A program made the position numbers and the translations under genes. Below are positions 1 through 12,165 of a DNA stretch of 64,000 nt, piece by piece (positions within the stretch are counted from its first letter, which is position 1; every line of letters starts with the position of its first letter). The notes under the pieces are model-generated. The model was not told the DNA's origin. It saw only the letters and a list, made by a program, of their open reading frames with translations, and searched no databases. The DNA lies in assembly GCF_022458985.1 (NCBI RefSeq), contig NC_061778.1, positions 8,015,501 through 8,079,500 of the forward strand. Direction: 5' to 3'. Source of the DNA: Mugil cephalus. Lineage: Eukaryota; Chordata; Actinopteri; Mugiliformes; Mugilidae.

Positions 1-185
1 TTTATTGTGGTGTATTTTAGTGGTGTGTCATAAGGCTTCGACTTTATGATAATTAGATGCAAGTTTCCATGAGTCAGTGTGAAACAATCAAGAGGATTTT
101 GAATGAAAATACTTCATCGTGTTTTCACCCTCTACGAGCACTTTTTTTTTTTTCTTTTATGAACCACACTCAATCTCCCACACAG

Positions 186-2002
186 ATTTTATGCCAAAGT
201 GTCTGAGCTGCATACAGAACTCTACAAAGGCCCGGCGGCTACGATGGGGAACCCTCTGGTGGCTTTCACTCTCATCAAGCGTCTTCAGTCAGAGTGGCTG
301 AACGTCGTCTACAGCAACGAAGCCCAGGAGAACGCCCAAGGTTGGTCCCCTACACGGACACATCTGGCGCTGATGACTAAACACACAACTCCCCCTCCTC
401 CCTGCTGTCAACACCACACACGGCCCCCCCTCCCGGTTCACCTCTTGACCCCTCTGCTGTCCAGCCCTCAGGTCCAGTTACGAGGAGGAAGAGGCCGATC
501 TTCCCAAGCTGGAAGACCTCCAGGGGGCCGCCAGGGGGCTGATGAGGCTGCAGGATGTGTACGCGCTCCAGGTGTCCAGTCTAGTGAGGGGTCGTTTTCA
601 GAGAGTCACAAATGGGGAGCCCGTTGATGTCTGCATGCCTGCGGTGTCCATCCCACTGTCTGGTGACGACTGCTTCCTGGTTGGGAAGGTACATAGTCTA
701 TTGCCTTCATCTGCTGTTTCTTCTAATTGATTTTTTTTTTTTTTAAAAATATTAATAGTTGGTTTCTATGAGTGATTATTAGACTTTGATACATCTGTAT
801 GTAAAAATGTCTTTGCAGAGTCACGTGATAAGTCTTGCTGCACACATGTGCTTTACATTTAAATTTCACATTTACTTTTGCTCAAGTGGCTAAGGCGTTA
901 ATCCTCGGAGGCTCCAGCTGAACTATTTACATGGATGACAGCAGCTATCTGTGTTTACATTCCAAAAACACCAGTCACAAAACAACTTTTTTTTGTGAAA
1001 GTTGAGCCCTGTAATAACTGGTAGTAGAAGAAAATATGAGAAACTTTACTGACAACACTAAGTTCATCATATAAATTCAGGCTTCAAACACTTGGTTGAA
1101 GAACTTGCTAAAACATAGCAAAGGAAATGTGTTGAGACATGCTCAGAAGACGTGTCTGTAAAAATATCCTTCCCCGATTAATCATATATCTTGTGGCAAA
1201 CAAGAGCAGAGCAGATCAAGTATTTGTAAGGTTATTAGACACTAACATTTTCCTATTGAACCACACCACCCCTCTAAATCTGAAATCTGAACACCTGGGA
1301 GTGTTTAAAAAAAAGAAAAGTGAATTAAATCAAATAAAAGTAGACGACTAAAATACTGTAAAGCAGATATATACAATTCCATAAAACAGAAACAAGTACC
1401 TCTGTATTTAAGTGCAGTACTTGAGTAAATGTAAATGCATTAAAAGATGTGGCTGTGAAACTCTCCCTCCCTGATTAACGTCTGGACCTTTCAATCACTG
1501 TGTGGTGGGAATCCAGACCGTCAGCCTGGAAAAAGTGGGATTCCTCCCATTGCGTCTGGGGAGTTGTTTTCATGTGAAGATGAGTATGCTTTTCTTCGAG
1601 GGGAAAGAAAAAAAAAAGCTTTCCGCTGTACAGTGGTGAAGTGTGAGGGAAGGGTTCTCTGTGGGAGAGTCATGCTCATGTATGGAAAATGCATTATGTG
1701 AGATAATGCGCTTTCAGCAGAAGTTAGGGGCGAGGAGCAGAGTTTCCCTTCACTTCAATCTCCACGCAGAGATGCTGAGTTTTGGTTCTGTGAAGGAGTT
1801 GCCTGCTTTTTATGTGTCTGTTAAACTGCTTTTTTTAAACCAGCAGCATTTTACTGACAGACGTTTGTTGCTTGTAACTTTCATTAGAGAGAATTTTAAA
1901 TCCGTTTTAGAGACTGAAAACCTGCAAATTAAAGGGTGTAATGTTGTGAACTGGGTGTGAACCTGAGGTCTGATTGGCTGATTAGTTGGTGAGTTTCTGT
2001 GG

Positions 2003-2079
<77 letters not shown>

Positions 2080-5000
2080 GGTACACAGGGATGTTTGTTA
2101 GGGTGACGTCTGGAGGGGGTTTGTGGACACAATCTGTGACGGGAGGAGCCACATCCAACCCTGTCTCTGTGTGGGTGTTGTCAGGCCTTTAGTCAGCACC
2201 TACTTAATCAAGTCAAGTCAGCTCCCAGACAGGTTTGAGACCAGATAAAGAAGACTGCAGCCAGTGTTTGTGATTTTGTAAACATAGAAATATTGCTTAA
2301 GGTGCTCTGACCTTCGGGCGTGAAACACTAACGCGTAGATTGGAGTTTTTTGAAGAGCTGCTTGAGGTTGACTCCAGAAACGAGTCAGATTACCTTCATG
2401 TTAAATCGTTACTGCAGAAATAAACATGTTTGGTTTTAGTCTCTGCAGCTAATTTCCTTAGTACATGAGTACAAGAGCATAAAAAGATGCAGTGACTGTG
2501 TGAACAGAGAACTTCACCATTGGAGCCTTATGATGCGTTGCATTTACACTCAGCGCTAGGAATGATGGACGATCCAGTTACAGAAGTCGGTAAACTAGAT
2601 GGCTGCATCCACGAAAGGTCTTGGCTTGTCCGAATATAACTTGGTGGAAACTTGGTGTGTTCAATATTTCAATTTTTTGAGTGCAGAATTAAAGTTTTTA
2701 AATAATGCTTGATATGAACTAATATTATTGCTATAATGTTAAACTACATTTAGGCTATTTAAGTCACTCAAATTGTAAATCAAGCTTGAACCAACTCATG
2801 ACCACATGAGGCAGAAATATATATAAAAAAATATTCAAAAGTTTTAATTGTTTAATTTAGACTTGTAGTTCCTATACAACACATGAACAACTTAAATTAC
2901 ATTCTAACAGTATTACAACACATGTATGTCAAAAAATACTGTCTGTACGACCGATTTAATGCAGCAAAAATATTCAGAAGTGCTAATTAACGGAATGTTA
3001 CAGGAGTGTCTAATTACTCTTTACGCATGGGGTGGCCATCTTGGTAACTCAACTTGAGGGTACTGAGGCTTCAGTGACTTTTTGAGTATTACAACATGAT
3101 CAAACCAGGCACAAATTCATGAATGAAAAATTAAGCCAATGCCCAAGTGTCAAAAACTGCAGTTCCTCAATTGGTCACTTGAGGCTGATTTCAAACGTGA
3201 GTCAATCCACGCAGACCACTGTGTTAAAAATGCCTAACTTTACAGCACAAATATACATGTTTACAGTCTGGTACATGCATAAGTTTGGTTGCTAATTTAC
3301 TCAATTTTATATAAATTATGTCAGCTGCTTTGAGAGAGACATGTAGGTACCATTACAAGGTGTCTCCCACTCAACTACCATCTGGAAGTTGTGATCATGA
3401 ACTTTTGGTAGTGACTGAAAAAATGACAAAGCCTCCTGGGTACCTCCAAAACCTAGGGGGCATCTGGAAGGAGAACCTGGGTTAGACCAACAATTCGCTG
3501 AGACATACAGTAGATCTCGACTAGCTTATAAAAAGTTTGGATTCATCATGAGGAACTATAATGGGCTTCTGGGAAGAGGGACATCTAAGATACTATCCCA
3601 GCCTGACTCCTCCACCACAACCCGACTTCGGATGAGCAAATATTAATGGATGGATGGCTGATAAAAGGTCCAAAAGGGCCTGATTGAACACGTTAAACTC
3701 ATCCACGTGAAGTATTCTCAAGTGTTTAAGTCGGTCTGGTGCTGCAGATCCTGTTAGTCTCTGTTCTGATCCTGTCTGGTACGTCAAAGCTCCAGTCTTC
3801 CTCCAAATCCCCAGATATTACCGGTGTTGATTTTCTGCTATATTTCACTTCACATTTCTGTATTCCTCTCACATGCCAACGGTAGCAAATACAGCTTTCC
3901 TCTCATTCAGTTCCATATTAGTTCAGCCAACCACCACACTGCATTTAAAATACTGAGCCAGGTCAATGGATCCTGGCTGCTGATGTTGGCTCAAACCTGG
4001 GCCGCCGGCTGTTTACGTGATTCACACTAAAATGATCTCAGCAATCCCAAAACCTCACAAACTCTGGCAGACTCGCATTCAACTTTCTAAATCGTATTTA
4101 AACAAAGTGTTGTTGTAACAGGTGGCTTATGATCTAGAGGACTATTATCACTCAGTGCAGTGGATGGAGGAGTCGGTGCGTCTCTTCAAGGGAGCAAGAG
4201 GAGAGTGGAGCCCTGAGAATGAAGGGACTTTGGAGGACGCTTTGGATCATCTGGCGTTTTCTCACTTTAAGGTAGATTCACTGACATTTGGGAATTTTGG
4301 AGACTGTCCTTCCCTAAATTCCTCTCATTGTTTCAGACAGGAAACGTCTCCTACGCTCTGAGTTTATCTCAGGAGCTGCTGCATCACGGTAAATCTTTTC
4401 CCCTAACTGCCGTCACTTTCTCTTAACTTTCTTTTTTATTTTCATCCCAGAGTGACTCTTCCCTGCTCACGTGCATGTGTTTCCCCTCAGATCCAATGAA
4501 TGGAAGAGTTTTGCAGAACGTTGAGAAATATGAGAAGCTGCTGGTTGCTGCAGGTCCACCCAGAGGCGACAGGCTGAGGAGACCCACCTCCTCTTATTTA
4601 AAGACCAGGGACACCTATGAGAGACTCTGTCAGACGCAAGGCTCCCAGGTATTCATCGCTGCACATTTGAGTCAATTTGAGTTATTTACCAAGTATTGGG
4701 TACTGTTTTTCCATTGGAGCATTTGCGTGACTTCCTGTAAAAGGGAGAATATGTTTTCCAGCTATGCTCAACTGAAGTGCTTGACTAATTGTCACTATTG
4801 TAGATGGTCCATGTGTCTGTAATTATGCTCCAATCAGCTTAGAAGTATGATGGTCTGGTGGTTTTAATGTGACTGACATCATTCTCATTTTTAGATCACC
4901 AGTGAGCTAGCGATTTAGACATTCTTGTGAAATGTAATGGACCATTAACATGTGAATTCACCGGCCATACTTTCTACAGTGTGGGAACTAGTCAATGAGA

Positions 5001-8000
5001 TGGGAACTAATAATTCTGCTGCTTTGAAAGAAAAATCATAATGAGTAATTGAAGTTGCTTTAAAATCTAACAGAGGAAATTTCTCTGAAAAAAAGATCTC
5101 AAATTTCAGCTGCCAGCGTTCACAAAATTAAGTTTTTAATAAGGGGACTACGATTAGTTTTATATAAATTTCATTTAGACTGTTCCAAGTAGTTTGTCAA
5201 AAATTAAGTACCTCGTAACTTTAAACTGTTTCCTTGGCCATAAAAGCACCACAATTAGTCATATTTGCTTTGAAGCTAATGTGGGAAGAGAAAAACACTT
5301 AGGATGCGAGTAATGGCCTGTGGAAGAATAATCCATCCTTGTTCTGATCTTGTAATGGACCTCAGATGCTCGTTTCTCCAAACAGCCCATGCATTTTGAA
5401 AACCCCAAACTTTATTGCGACTACTTCACCAACGACAACCCTGCGCTGCGGCTGCTGCCCGTGAGACGGGAGGTGCTGAGTCTGCAGCCGTACGTTGTCC
5501 TTTTCCACGACTTCATCACCGACACAGAGGCTGAAGACATCAAGAGGACGGCCCAGCCCGGAGTAAGTGACACAGCCCAACATGTCTGCTCTTTATTCAT
5601 GTGCATTTGTTTGCGTGTAATGTTTTGTAGAGTTGTGATAACAAATGGACGAGGTCGTCCTCATGGGTCTCACAAAGTGTTTTCTTGGCAACAGCAGGAC
5701 TTCGAGTTGAAGTCTGTTTGGGTTTGTTCAATTGAACAAATACATGAACTGTGGAGAAAAATCTGTTGCTATTTTCATGTGAACTCCATGTTCCTCAATA
5801 AAATTACATTTAGGGTTTTTTGACCCTCATTCAGAAGAATTTAACAAATCGACCAAACCAATTGTGTTGTTTTTCACTCGTGAAGAATATAATGCGTCTT
5901 TGCTGCTTCCCACCAGGAAATTATTAGAATTCACTCGACTGATTGGACAAATTATAATTATTTAGGATTCCTTCTCTCTCCCTGGACATTTTCTCTTAGC
6001 TTTGCACAAAGTAGTCATTTATACACATTATTATTAGTATGATCATGTGCAATTAAAGGTATTGGTAAGGACTCTACACCGGATTCATGGCCCTGAGATG
6101 AGACCAGTAACTCTCAGTTACCATGTTTCAATACCGATGATCCATCGAATCGACATCCCCACTACTGTGTCTCAGGTTTTATTGCCCTTTGACTCTCAAC
6201 GATCGATAACAAAGCTATGCATTTATGAGTTTGACTCAACTCTAGCACTAAGAGTTTATTCCCATTAGCATCTTAAATAAACATCAAAAGACACTCTCTG
6301 GGTTTGTTTACTCAAGTGCTATAATAAGAGTTTAACAGCTTCTTCTTATTGTCAGGCTTTAAAACACGTCTCTCAGCGCATTTTGCTGATTGTACTTTGA
6401 GGGGCCTGAAAAGGAAAACACAACATTGTGCTTAAACCCAGACTGACATAATTCATAGCATAAGAAATAGTGGTATGCTGAAAAGAATAAATATATTACT
6501 TGGGATTCTCTTTTCCTACGGGGATGATCCTGAAGCGTCGGTATGGAGGAAGAGTTGGTCAACTTCCAGACATTTCGCGAGGCTTAAAGGAATGAGGGAT
6601 ACATTACTATGAAAACTTGGCTGAGCGCCGCAGTCTGTCCAAATAACTCTGCCGGGCTCCAACGGCAAATATCCAGTCCGCGATCTATCTAAAGATGAAA
6701 CTGAAATGCTCTGCTGAAGTCTGCTGAATCCGTCTCTTTAAGGAATATTTGGTGGGCTCGCTGAATCAGTGTCCTATAGCTTCTGTGAGGTTTTGGCTTT
6801 GTTCTGTGAGTTTTCCACGCTTTGCTTTGCTCTGATGGAAACCCCAGTACTTATTTCATCATTATGTCAGCTTGTGGGCTGATTGAAAACAGGCCCATGG
6901 TGCGGCATTAGTTTGGAGCAGCGAGCAGCGTTCATTAGAGTACTGTTTGCTCTTTGAAACGAGGCTCGGGGAAAACACAAGTGAATTAAACTGATGTCAT
7001 AGGTTTTAATCAGGATTAAATTAACTGATTTCTGAAATACTTGGTGAAGTTTTGTCTCTTGGAAGTTTCATATGCAAAAACCAGTCGGAAATATTAATGA
7101 TGCATCGCTAGTTGCCTGCATAGTTTATGTACCTGAAATGTGCAGAATTCAGTGTGATGATTCAAATAAATCCCAGATGCTTTAAGAAGGGCCAACTCAG
7201 TCCCAAACATCTGGACTTCTACAGAGATCCTGGTATCTACTGGGTAGACTCTCCTGTCTGCAGTTAAGAATAATTATGTTTTTACTCTTTCCAAAGCAAG
7301 AATGAAAAGATTAACATAAGTCTGTTCTGATGACTGTCTCTTATCTGCTCCCGGTTTTATTTATTTTAGCCATGTCTTTGAACCTGGACATCAAAGTTTA
7401 ATGATGTTGTTGATGTTTTATGTCATTGCTAACCAGTTGAGGAGATCTGTGGTGGCGGACGGAGAGAAACAAGCAACAGCAGACTATCGCATCAGCAAGA
7501 GGTTCAAGTCTGATTATCGCTTCATTCATGAAAACATCTGTGGACGTTATGTTGATCATTATAACGTCTCATTTGCAGTGCATGGTTAAAGGACTCCGCA
7601 CACTCCATCGTTGAGAAGCTGGACCGGAGGATCTCGATGCTCACGGGTCTGAACGTGATGCACCCATTTGCAGAATACCTCCAAGTAGTGAATTATGGAA
7701 TTGGAGGCCATTATGAGCCTCATTTTGACCATGCGACGGTGAGTTGATCGCTTGCTGGTTAGTTTTAGTGTTTTAACTGTGCGTACATTTACTATGATTT
7801 ATCAGTTATCACATTCTCGTGTCCGTTTCCATAAACACAGTCATCTTCGAGTCCTGTATACAAGCTGAAAACTGGGAATCGCGTGGCAACCTTCATGATA
7901 TATGTGAGTGTTCTGACCCTGCCTGACCCTGATGGCAGCCAGAGGTTCTTGGGCAGGTTCCTGTTGGCGGATTCAAAGTCTAAAATTAAAAACAAAATAA

Positions 8001-9537
8001 ATCTGGCCTTTGCCACAAGTGCTGTAAGACTTTGGAACAGCTGGCCTGAGAGACTCTGACTGGATCTGACCTCACTGGCTACATTAAAATTTTATTGCCG
8101 TTGTGTCAAAGTCAGTTTTTTTTCTCTCACTTCCGTTTGTACCTTCTATATGACTCTGAAAAAAAGAGCGATGAATTAAAACAGTGCAGCAGACAGAGTG
8201 GCTTTTCATAAACACAAGACACAGCTCTGAAGGAATGTCCTTTTCCACAGCTCAGCTCCGTGGAGGCAGGTGGGTCCACGGCCTTCATCTACGCCAACTT
8301 CAGCGTCCCTGTCGTGGAGGTAAACACACTCTGAGCGTCCCGGAGCAGCTAAAAGCAGCCGCTCTCCGTCTGCGTTTCATATCTGCCTCAGGCCACATTA
8401 ATTACACCTCATTCACACTCTCCGGTTACGCTGTCAAAATGCTGAAAGGTCAGATCATAGCAGCACTATAGGCCAAGATTTTCATCATAATGCTACTTTT
8501 GTGTCATCAGTGGAGAGTTTTCTCTGTCTTGTTGGTTGATGAATGAGCTGCAGACAGTTTAACAGACAGACCCCGGGGCTTAACCCTTCACCTTTTTTAT
8601 TAACGTCTCACATCCTGGATGTTTATACAGAAAACAAATGAACTCCATAAATCACAGATAAAGTAATAACTGCAACAAGAAGCTCTCTTTTTTGCAGCAT
8701 ACAGTATGAACGGACCAATTATAAAATTGAAAGAAAATAATTGTGAACTAATTCATAATTGAGTCTTTTTACTATATTTTCCGTCTTTTGAAGAAAGAAA
8801 CTGCATATAGTCGGATATTTTAGTTCAAATAATTGTAGAGATCTGTAGATTCATTAATAAAATAAATAATGAAAGTAAATGTTAGCTAAAGTGATGTTGT
8901 TTGTTCCTTTTGTCACAGAAAGCTGCTATATTCTGGTGGAACCTGCACAGAAATGGTCAAGGAGACATGGACACGCTGCACGCCGGCTGTCCTGTACTTA
9001 TTGGAGACAAGTGGGGTAAGAGAGAGAGAGAGCAAAAAAAAAAACACAACGTGTTGATTCATTGTCACTCTCTGTTTCTCACCACACGTATCCAGCATCC
9101 AGCTGATTTCCAGGAGTTAAGCGCATCTGTGCTACATTATGCGTTTAGAGATGTTACAGAGTGCAGCTCAGACACTTGAGAGCTCTTCTTGGAAGCTAAA
9201 CATCTGCTGCCGGTTGGCCCAGAGCATCAAATGTGTGACGGGGACCCAGTTAAAATAACGGGAGGAAATTAATCATCACAAAGCAGCTGCACAGGCATTG
9301 GCTGGAGGTGTCATTTTTATCAACCATAGATAGAACCAGAAATTAACATCTGCGCTGCACAATTATTCAAAGATGAAAAATATGCAAAGGCAAGAACGCT
9401 TTGTGATTTATTTATTTATTTATTTTTTCATTTGTCAATTAGTTTGGATCTGTCTGTGTGTTTCAGTGGCAAACAAATGGATCCACGAGCACGGACAAGA
9501 GTTCCAACATCGCTGCAGCCTGAATCCCGAAGAGTGA
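186..9537 (+). CDS. p4ha3: Prolyl 4-hydroxylase subunit alpha-3 (partial, 5' end outside window)
   Basis: Collagen prolyl 4-hydroxylase alpha subunit. It works in the ER lumen as a 2-oxoglutarate/Fe(II) dioxygenase that hydroxylates prolines in collagen-type repeats, in complex with PDI (family knowledge). Coding exons read by eye: 186-340, 465-688, 4122-4271, 4337-4388, 4491-4648, 5386-5562, 7437-7501, 7579-7738, 7841-7903, 8251-8319, 8919-9015, 9467-9537. They join in frame to 479 residues ending at TGA 9535-9537. Human P4HA3 has about 544 residues, so roughly 64 N-terminal residues including the signal peptide lie to the left. Exons 1-5 cover the N-terminal and peptide-substrate-binding (TPR-like) regions. 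The catalytic domain shows GGHYEPHFDHAT (Fe-binding His-x-Asp), then the distal His in DTLHAGCPVLIGDKW and the 2-oxoglutarate-binding Lys in the same stretch. Segments such as NPLVAFTLIKRLQSEW and KWIHEHGQEF match P4HA3 rather than P4HA1 or P4HA2. No defect is seen. Confidence 0.93.
2005..2078. repeat. (GT)37 microsatellite
   Basis: Uninterrupted 74-base GT run in the large p4ha3 intron (689-4121). Typical fish dinucleotide microsatellite. Confidence 0.97.
3360..3660 (+). mobile_element. RTE/Rex3-type LINE 3' fragment
   Basis: In the large p4ha3 intron. The stretch resembles the 3' end of fish RTE/Rex3 LINEs, remembered features being AACTTTTGGTAGTGACTGAA, then CACAACCCGACTTCGGATGAG and an (ATGG)n tail near 3645-3656. 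It is truncated and decayed, with no intact ORF. Confidence 0.65.
7910..8140 (+). mobile_element. Decayed LINE reverse-transcriptase C-terminal fragment
   Basis: In the p4ha3 intron 7904-8250. One frame reads FATSAVRLWNSWPERL and then a stop, resembling the RLWNSLP ending of CR1/L2-type LINE ORF2 proteins. No other part of an element is recognisable. Confidence 0.45.
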
Positions 9538-11980
9538 GAGGGGCGGAGCGATCCCTGGGCCCCTCGGAGTACAAGCCTTTACAATTGTGAGGCACGCTTG
9601 CAGGCGGTGAGAAGGAGGCAGCCAGAAAGTGAGCACACAAGCAGAGGGGAGGTGGGGTGGGGTGCGGGGGGGGCGAGAGCTGTGAAGGGGAAGCGTGCAT
9701 CTGTGATTGGAGCCCCGGGCCCCAGAGAGCACTGCTGCAGTGGACATGGAGGTGGAAGTGGAGAGGAGGAGCGGGGTAGTTGGCAATCAGTGCCCCAGAG
9801 GCCTAATGCTCCTTCTGGCCAGTTCCTACAGATGGAGAGAGGCCTCTGTGCTGGTTCAGTAAACTGCGCGAGGCTGTTTACCTCCTGCATGCTTGAAAAC
9901 TGAAATCTTATACGACTCTTTTCTGCCGGGCTCTCTCAGGGGTCTGTCAGTACGAATCAACAACAGATCTCTCAACATTTCATAACTTCAAAAGATGGAT
10001 TATATAGAGACTCATTGTGCCAGGAAAAAAAATCAGAAGACATATGTCTGTGTCGAGAAAACTAAATGTCTCTTCTAGTAACGTGCTCCTCAAGGTAGAG
10101 GACACTGTCTTGTTTCGTGACATTAAAATCTAAGTCATGGGTTTGTGATGTTCTCAGGCGGATTCAGTTCAGTCTGGTTAAATGAGTCAAAGGAACCAGT
10201 CATTGTGAGCGTGCTCGTTGTTTATTCCGAGCTGACTGAACGATGTGATCATCACTGTCTCTGGGAGACTCTGTCGGTGTAATGGAACAAATGAACCAGA
10301 ACGTCTGCCTCTTATTGAGCCTCTGATGCTGTAAAACGTTCGCCATATTTGTCTGCGTGCCAAGTGATAGGAAACCTGTCTGGACTCACACCAACCAACC
10401 CTGCCTGCATATCTCAGATATCTGCGTCTAAGTAGGTCATCAGTCTTTTTGAAACAGGCTGTTGGGGGGGTGGGGGGGGATACGCATTATTAAAATCTGC
10501 AGCCTGAGTTGGATTGGACTTTCTGGTAACGTCCTGCTGCTTGAGTGACACGGATCTCTCAGTCATACATTTACTTGCACACAAAGGCGCATGTTTTCCT
10601 TTCCAGCTCTGCAAACACTCACTGACACAGAGGAAATACATGAACACGGCAGGTAGTGGATGTCTACTGCACATTCCTGCATGCACACTAAACAGCAGGA
10701 CTCTCTTTTTCCACAGAGTAGGTGGATAGATAGATTGATCCTGTTGCATCTGTTTCATAGATTAATGAGATATATTTATAGTACTACAGACTAAAGGTCT
10801 GAGAATATTTATTTAATTTAAATACTGACTCTACACTAATATAAAATAACGGTTTACAACTGCTGTGACTATACTGATGGAAAAAAACATAGCCGCTAGT
10901 GGTTTTATGGATTCAAATGATAAATTTGACCTTTTGTATAGTTTATTTTTAAAAGCTTCCTTGAATTCAAACTCCTCTATTCTGCAATCTTCCCCTCCCA
11001 TTTCAATGGCACTCACTGTAACCACAACAAACATGGCTGCAGAGGGATATGTTGCTATGTAAAAGCACAGTCCAGGCTACCTAAAGCACACATGACCAGA
11101 TCATAGGTCGTCCTCAGCACATTGTCAAAAGCATACAGGATGTCTGCACACTTGACTTTTAAAACCTTAACTTGTTGCCAGTTGTCAACTTCTCACAGAG
11201 TCAAAAAACTTGAATATATTATTGTCTGATGTATAGTCTGCAGCAGAACACATTAAAGCTGAGAGACAAATGAGATTTTAATCTCAGGCAAAAAAAAAGA
11301 AAAGAAAAGAAAAAGAAAAAACAAATGAAGTGTCAGTGAGCAGCTTTGAAACAGAGATCAGTGCTTCCCTCTGCTGGTGATATAATATACAAATAAATGG
11401 AGTTTGTGCAATGTTAAGTTTTTAAAAAAAATGTTTTAACTTTGTTAAAATGTGTGTGCTGTGTTATTGTAAAGTAACTGAAGCATTATTTTAATTTAAT
11501 GTTTTTTATTTATTTTTGTAAATATAACAGAATTTCTCAGACACAATGCTGTGTCTGGTGTTGTTCTTATTTTTACCAGGTCAATAAAAGTCTTTGAGCA
11601 AAAGAAAAAACAGTGACGGTGTTTCAGGGGTTAAGATGAAAAACATAAAAATAAAATAAAGAAAGCTATATTATGTTATACTGATTCATGCAACATACAG
11701 TATGCAATGACAAAGTTCCTCTTCTTCTCATTCTTCTTTTATTTAAATAAAGGTATATTAAACAATATAAATATCCCCATCTTGATACATGAAATAACCG
11801 AGTGTATACAATGGTAACTATGCCCACAGTGGTTATTTCCTATTAACTGTGTAATTTTATATTTAATTATGAAAGTTTGGATTTGTGAAGCGCATCAACC
11901 TGTATAAACTCAACTTCCCAGAATGCCTCTCTGCGTAAAAACAGCGGCAGCGGAAGCGGGACAAAAGTTGTAGTTCTAAT
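9538..11980 (+). other. p4ha3 3' UTR/intergenic region before c2cd3
   Basis: No coding gene recognised. It begins with a G-rich stretch (9538-9800) that is probably 3' UTR. It continues as ordinary AT-rich DNA with an A/G-rich tract at 11290-11325. AATAAA hexamers occur near 11393 and at 11583-11588; the latter, inside CAATAAAAG, is a possible distal p4ha3 poly(A) signal. PPME1, which separates these genes in human, is not here. Confidence 0.5.
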
Positions 11981-11988
11981 CGGACTTT

Positions 11989-12001
11989 GTTGCCCGGCGA
12001 C
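11989..12001 (+). promoter_or_regulatory. RFX X-box-like site upstream of c2cd3
   Basis: GTTGCC-C-GGCGAC is an imperfect inverted repeat close to the RFX X-box consensus GTTGCC(n)GGCAAC. It lies 165 bases upstream of the c2cd3 ATG. RFX factors drive many ciliary genes, and C2CD3 is a centriole/cilium protein, so the context fits. An ETS-like GCGGAAG lies just upstream near 11950. Binding is inferred. Confidence 0.5.
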
Positions 12002-12165
12002 AGTTTTCCGCGCAACCGTTTGTGTGAGTGGGTGTATTTAGTGTATTTGGTTCGTGTGCTGCAGCGGCTCACACTCAGCTCTGGTAAAAGGAGCGATAGT
12101 AATCATGCCTCCTCACGGTTTGGACCAGGTTGTCGTTCACAGTCTTCATTTATTGAGGTGAAGGG

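Noticed and set aside
1929-2192. Long ORFs on both strands across the GT repeat
   Set aside because: They are poly-Val/Cys or Thr/His translations of a dinucleotide microsatellite inside a p4ha3 intron.
4840-4885. Possible Tc1/mariner terminal sequence (GGTGGTTTTAATGTGACTGA)
   Set aside because: Only a short, diverged resemblance to the known terminus; too weak to annotate.
9428-9903. Overlapping 90-107 residue ORFs on both strands around the p4ha3 stop codon
   Set aside because: They come from a G/C-skewed last exon and 3' UTR; several frames are open at once and none resembles a protein family.
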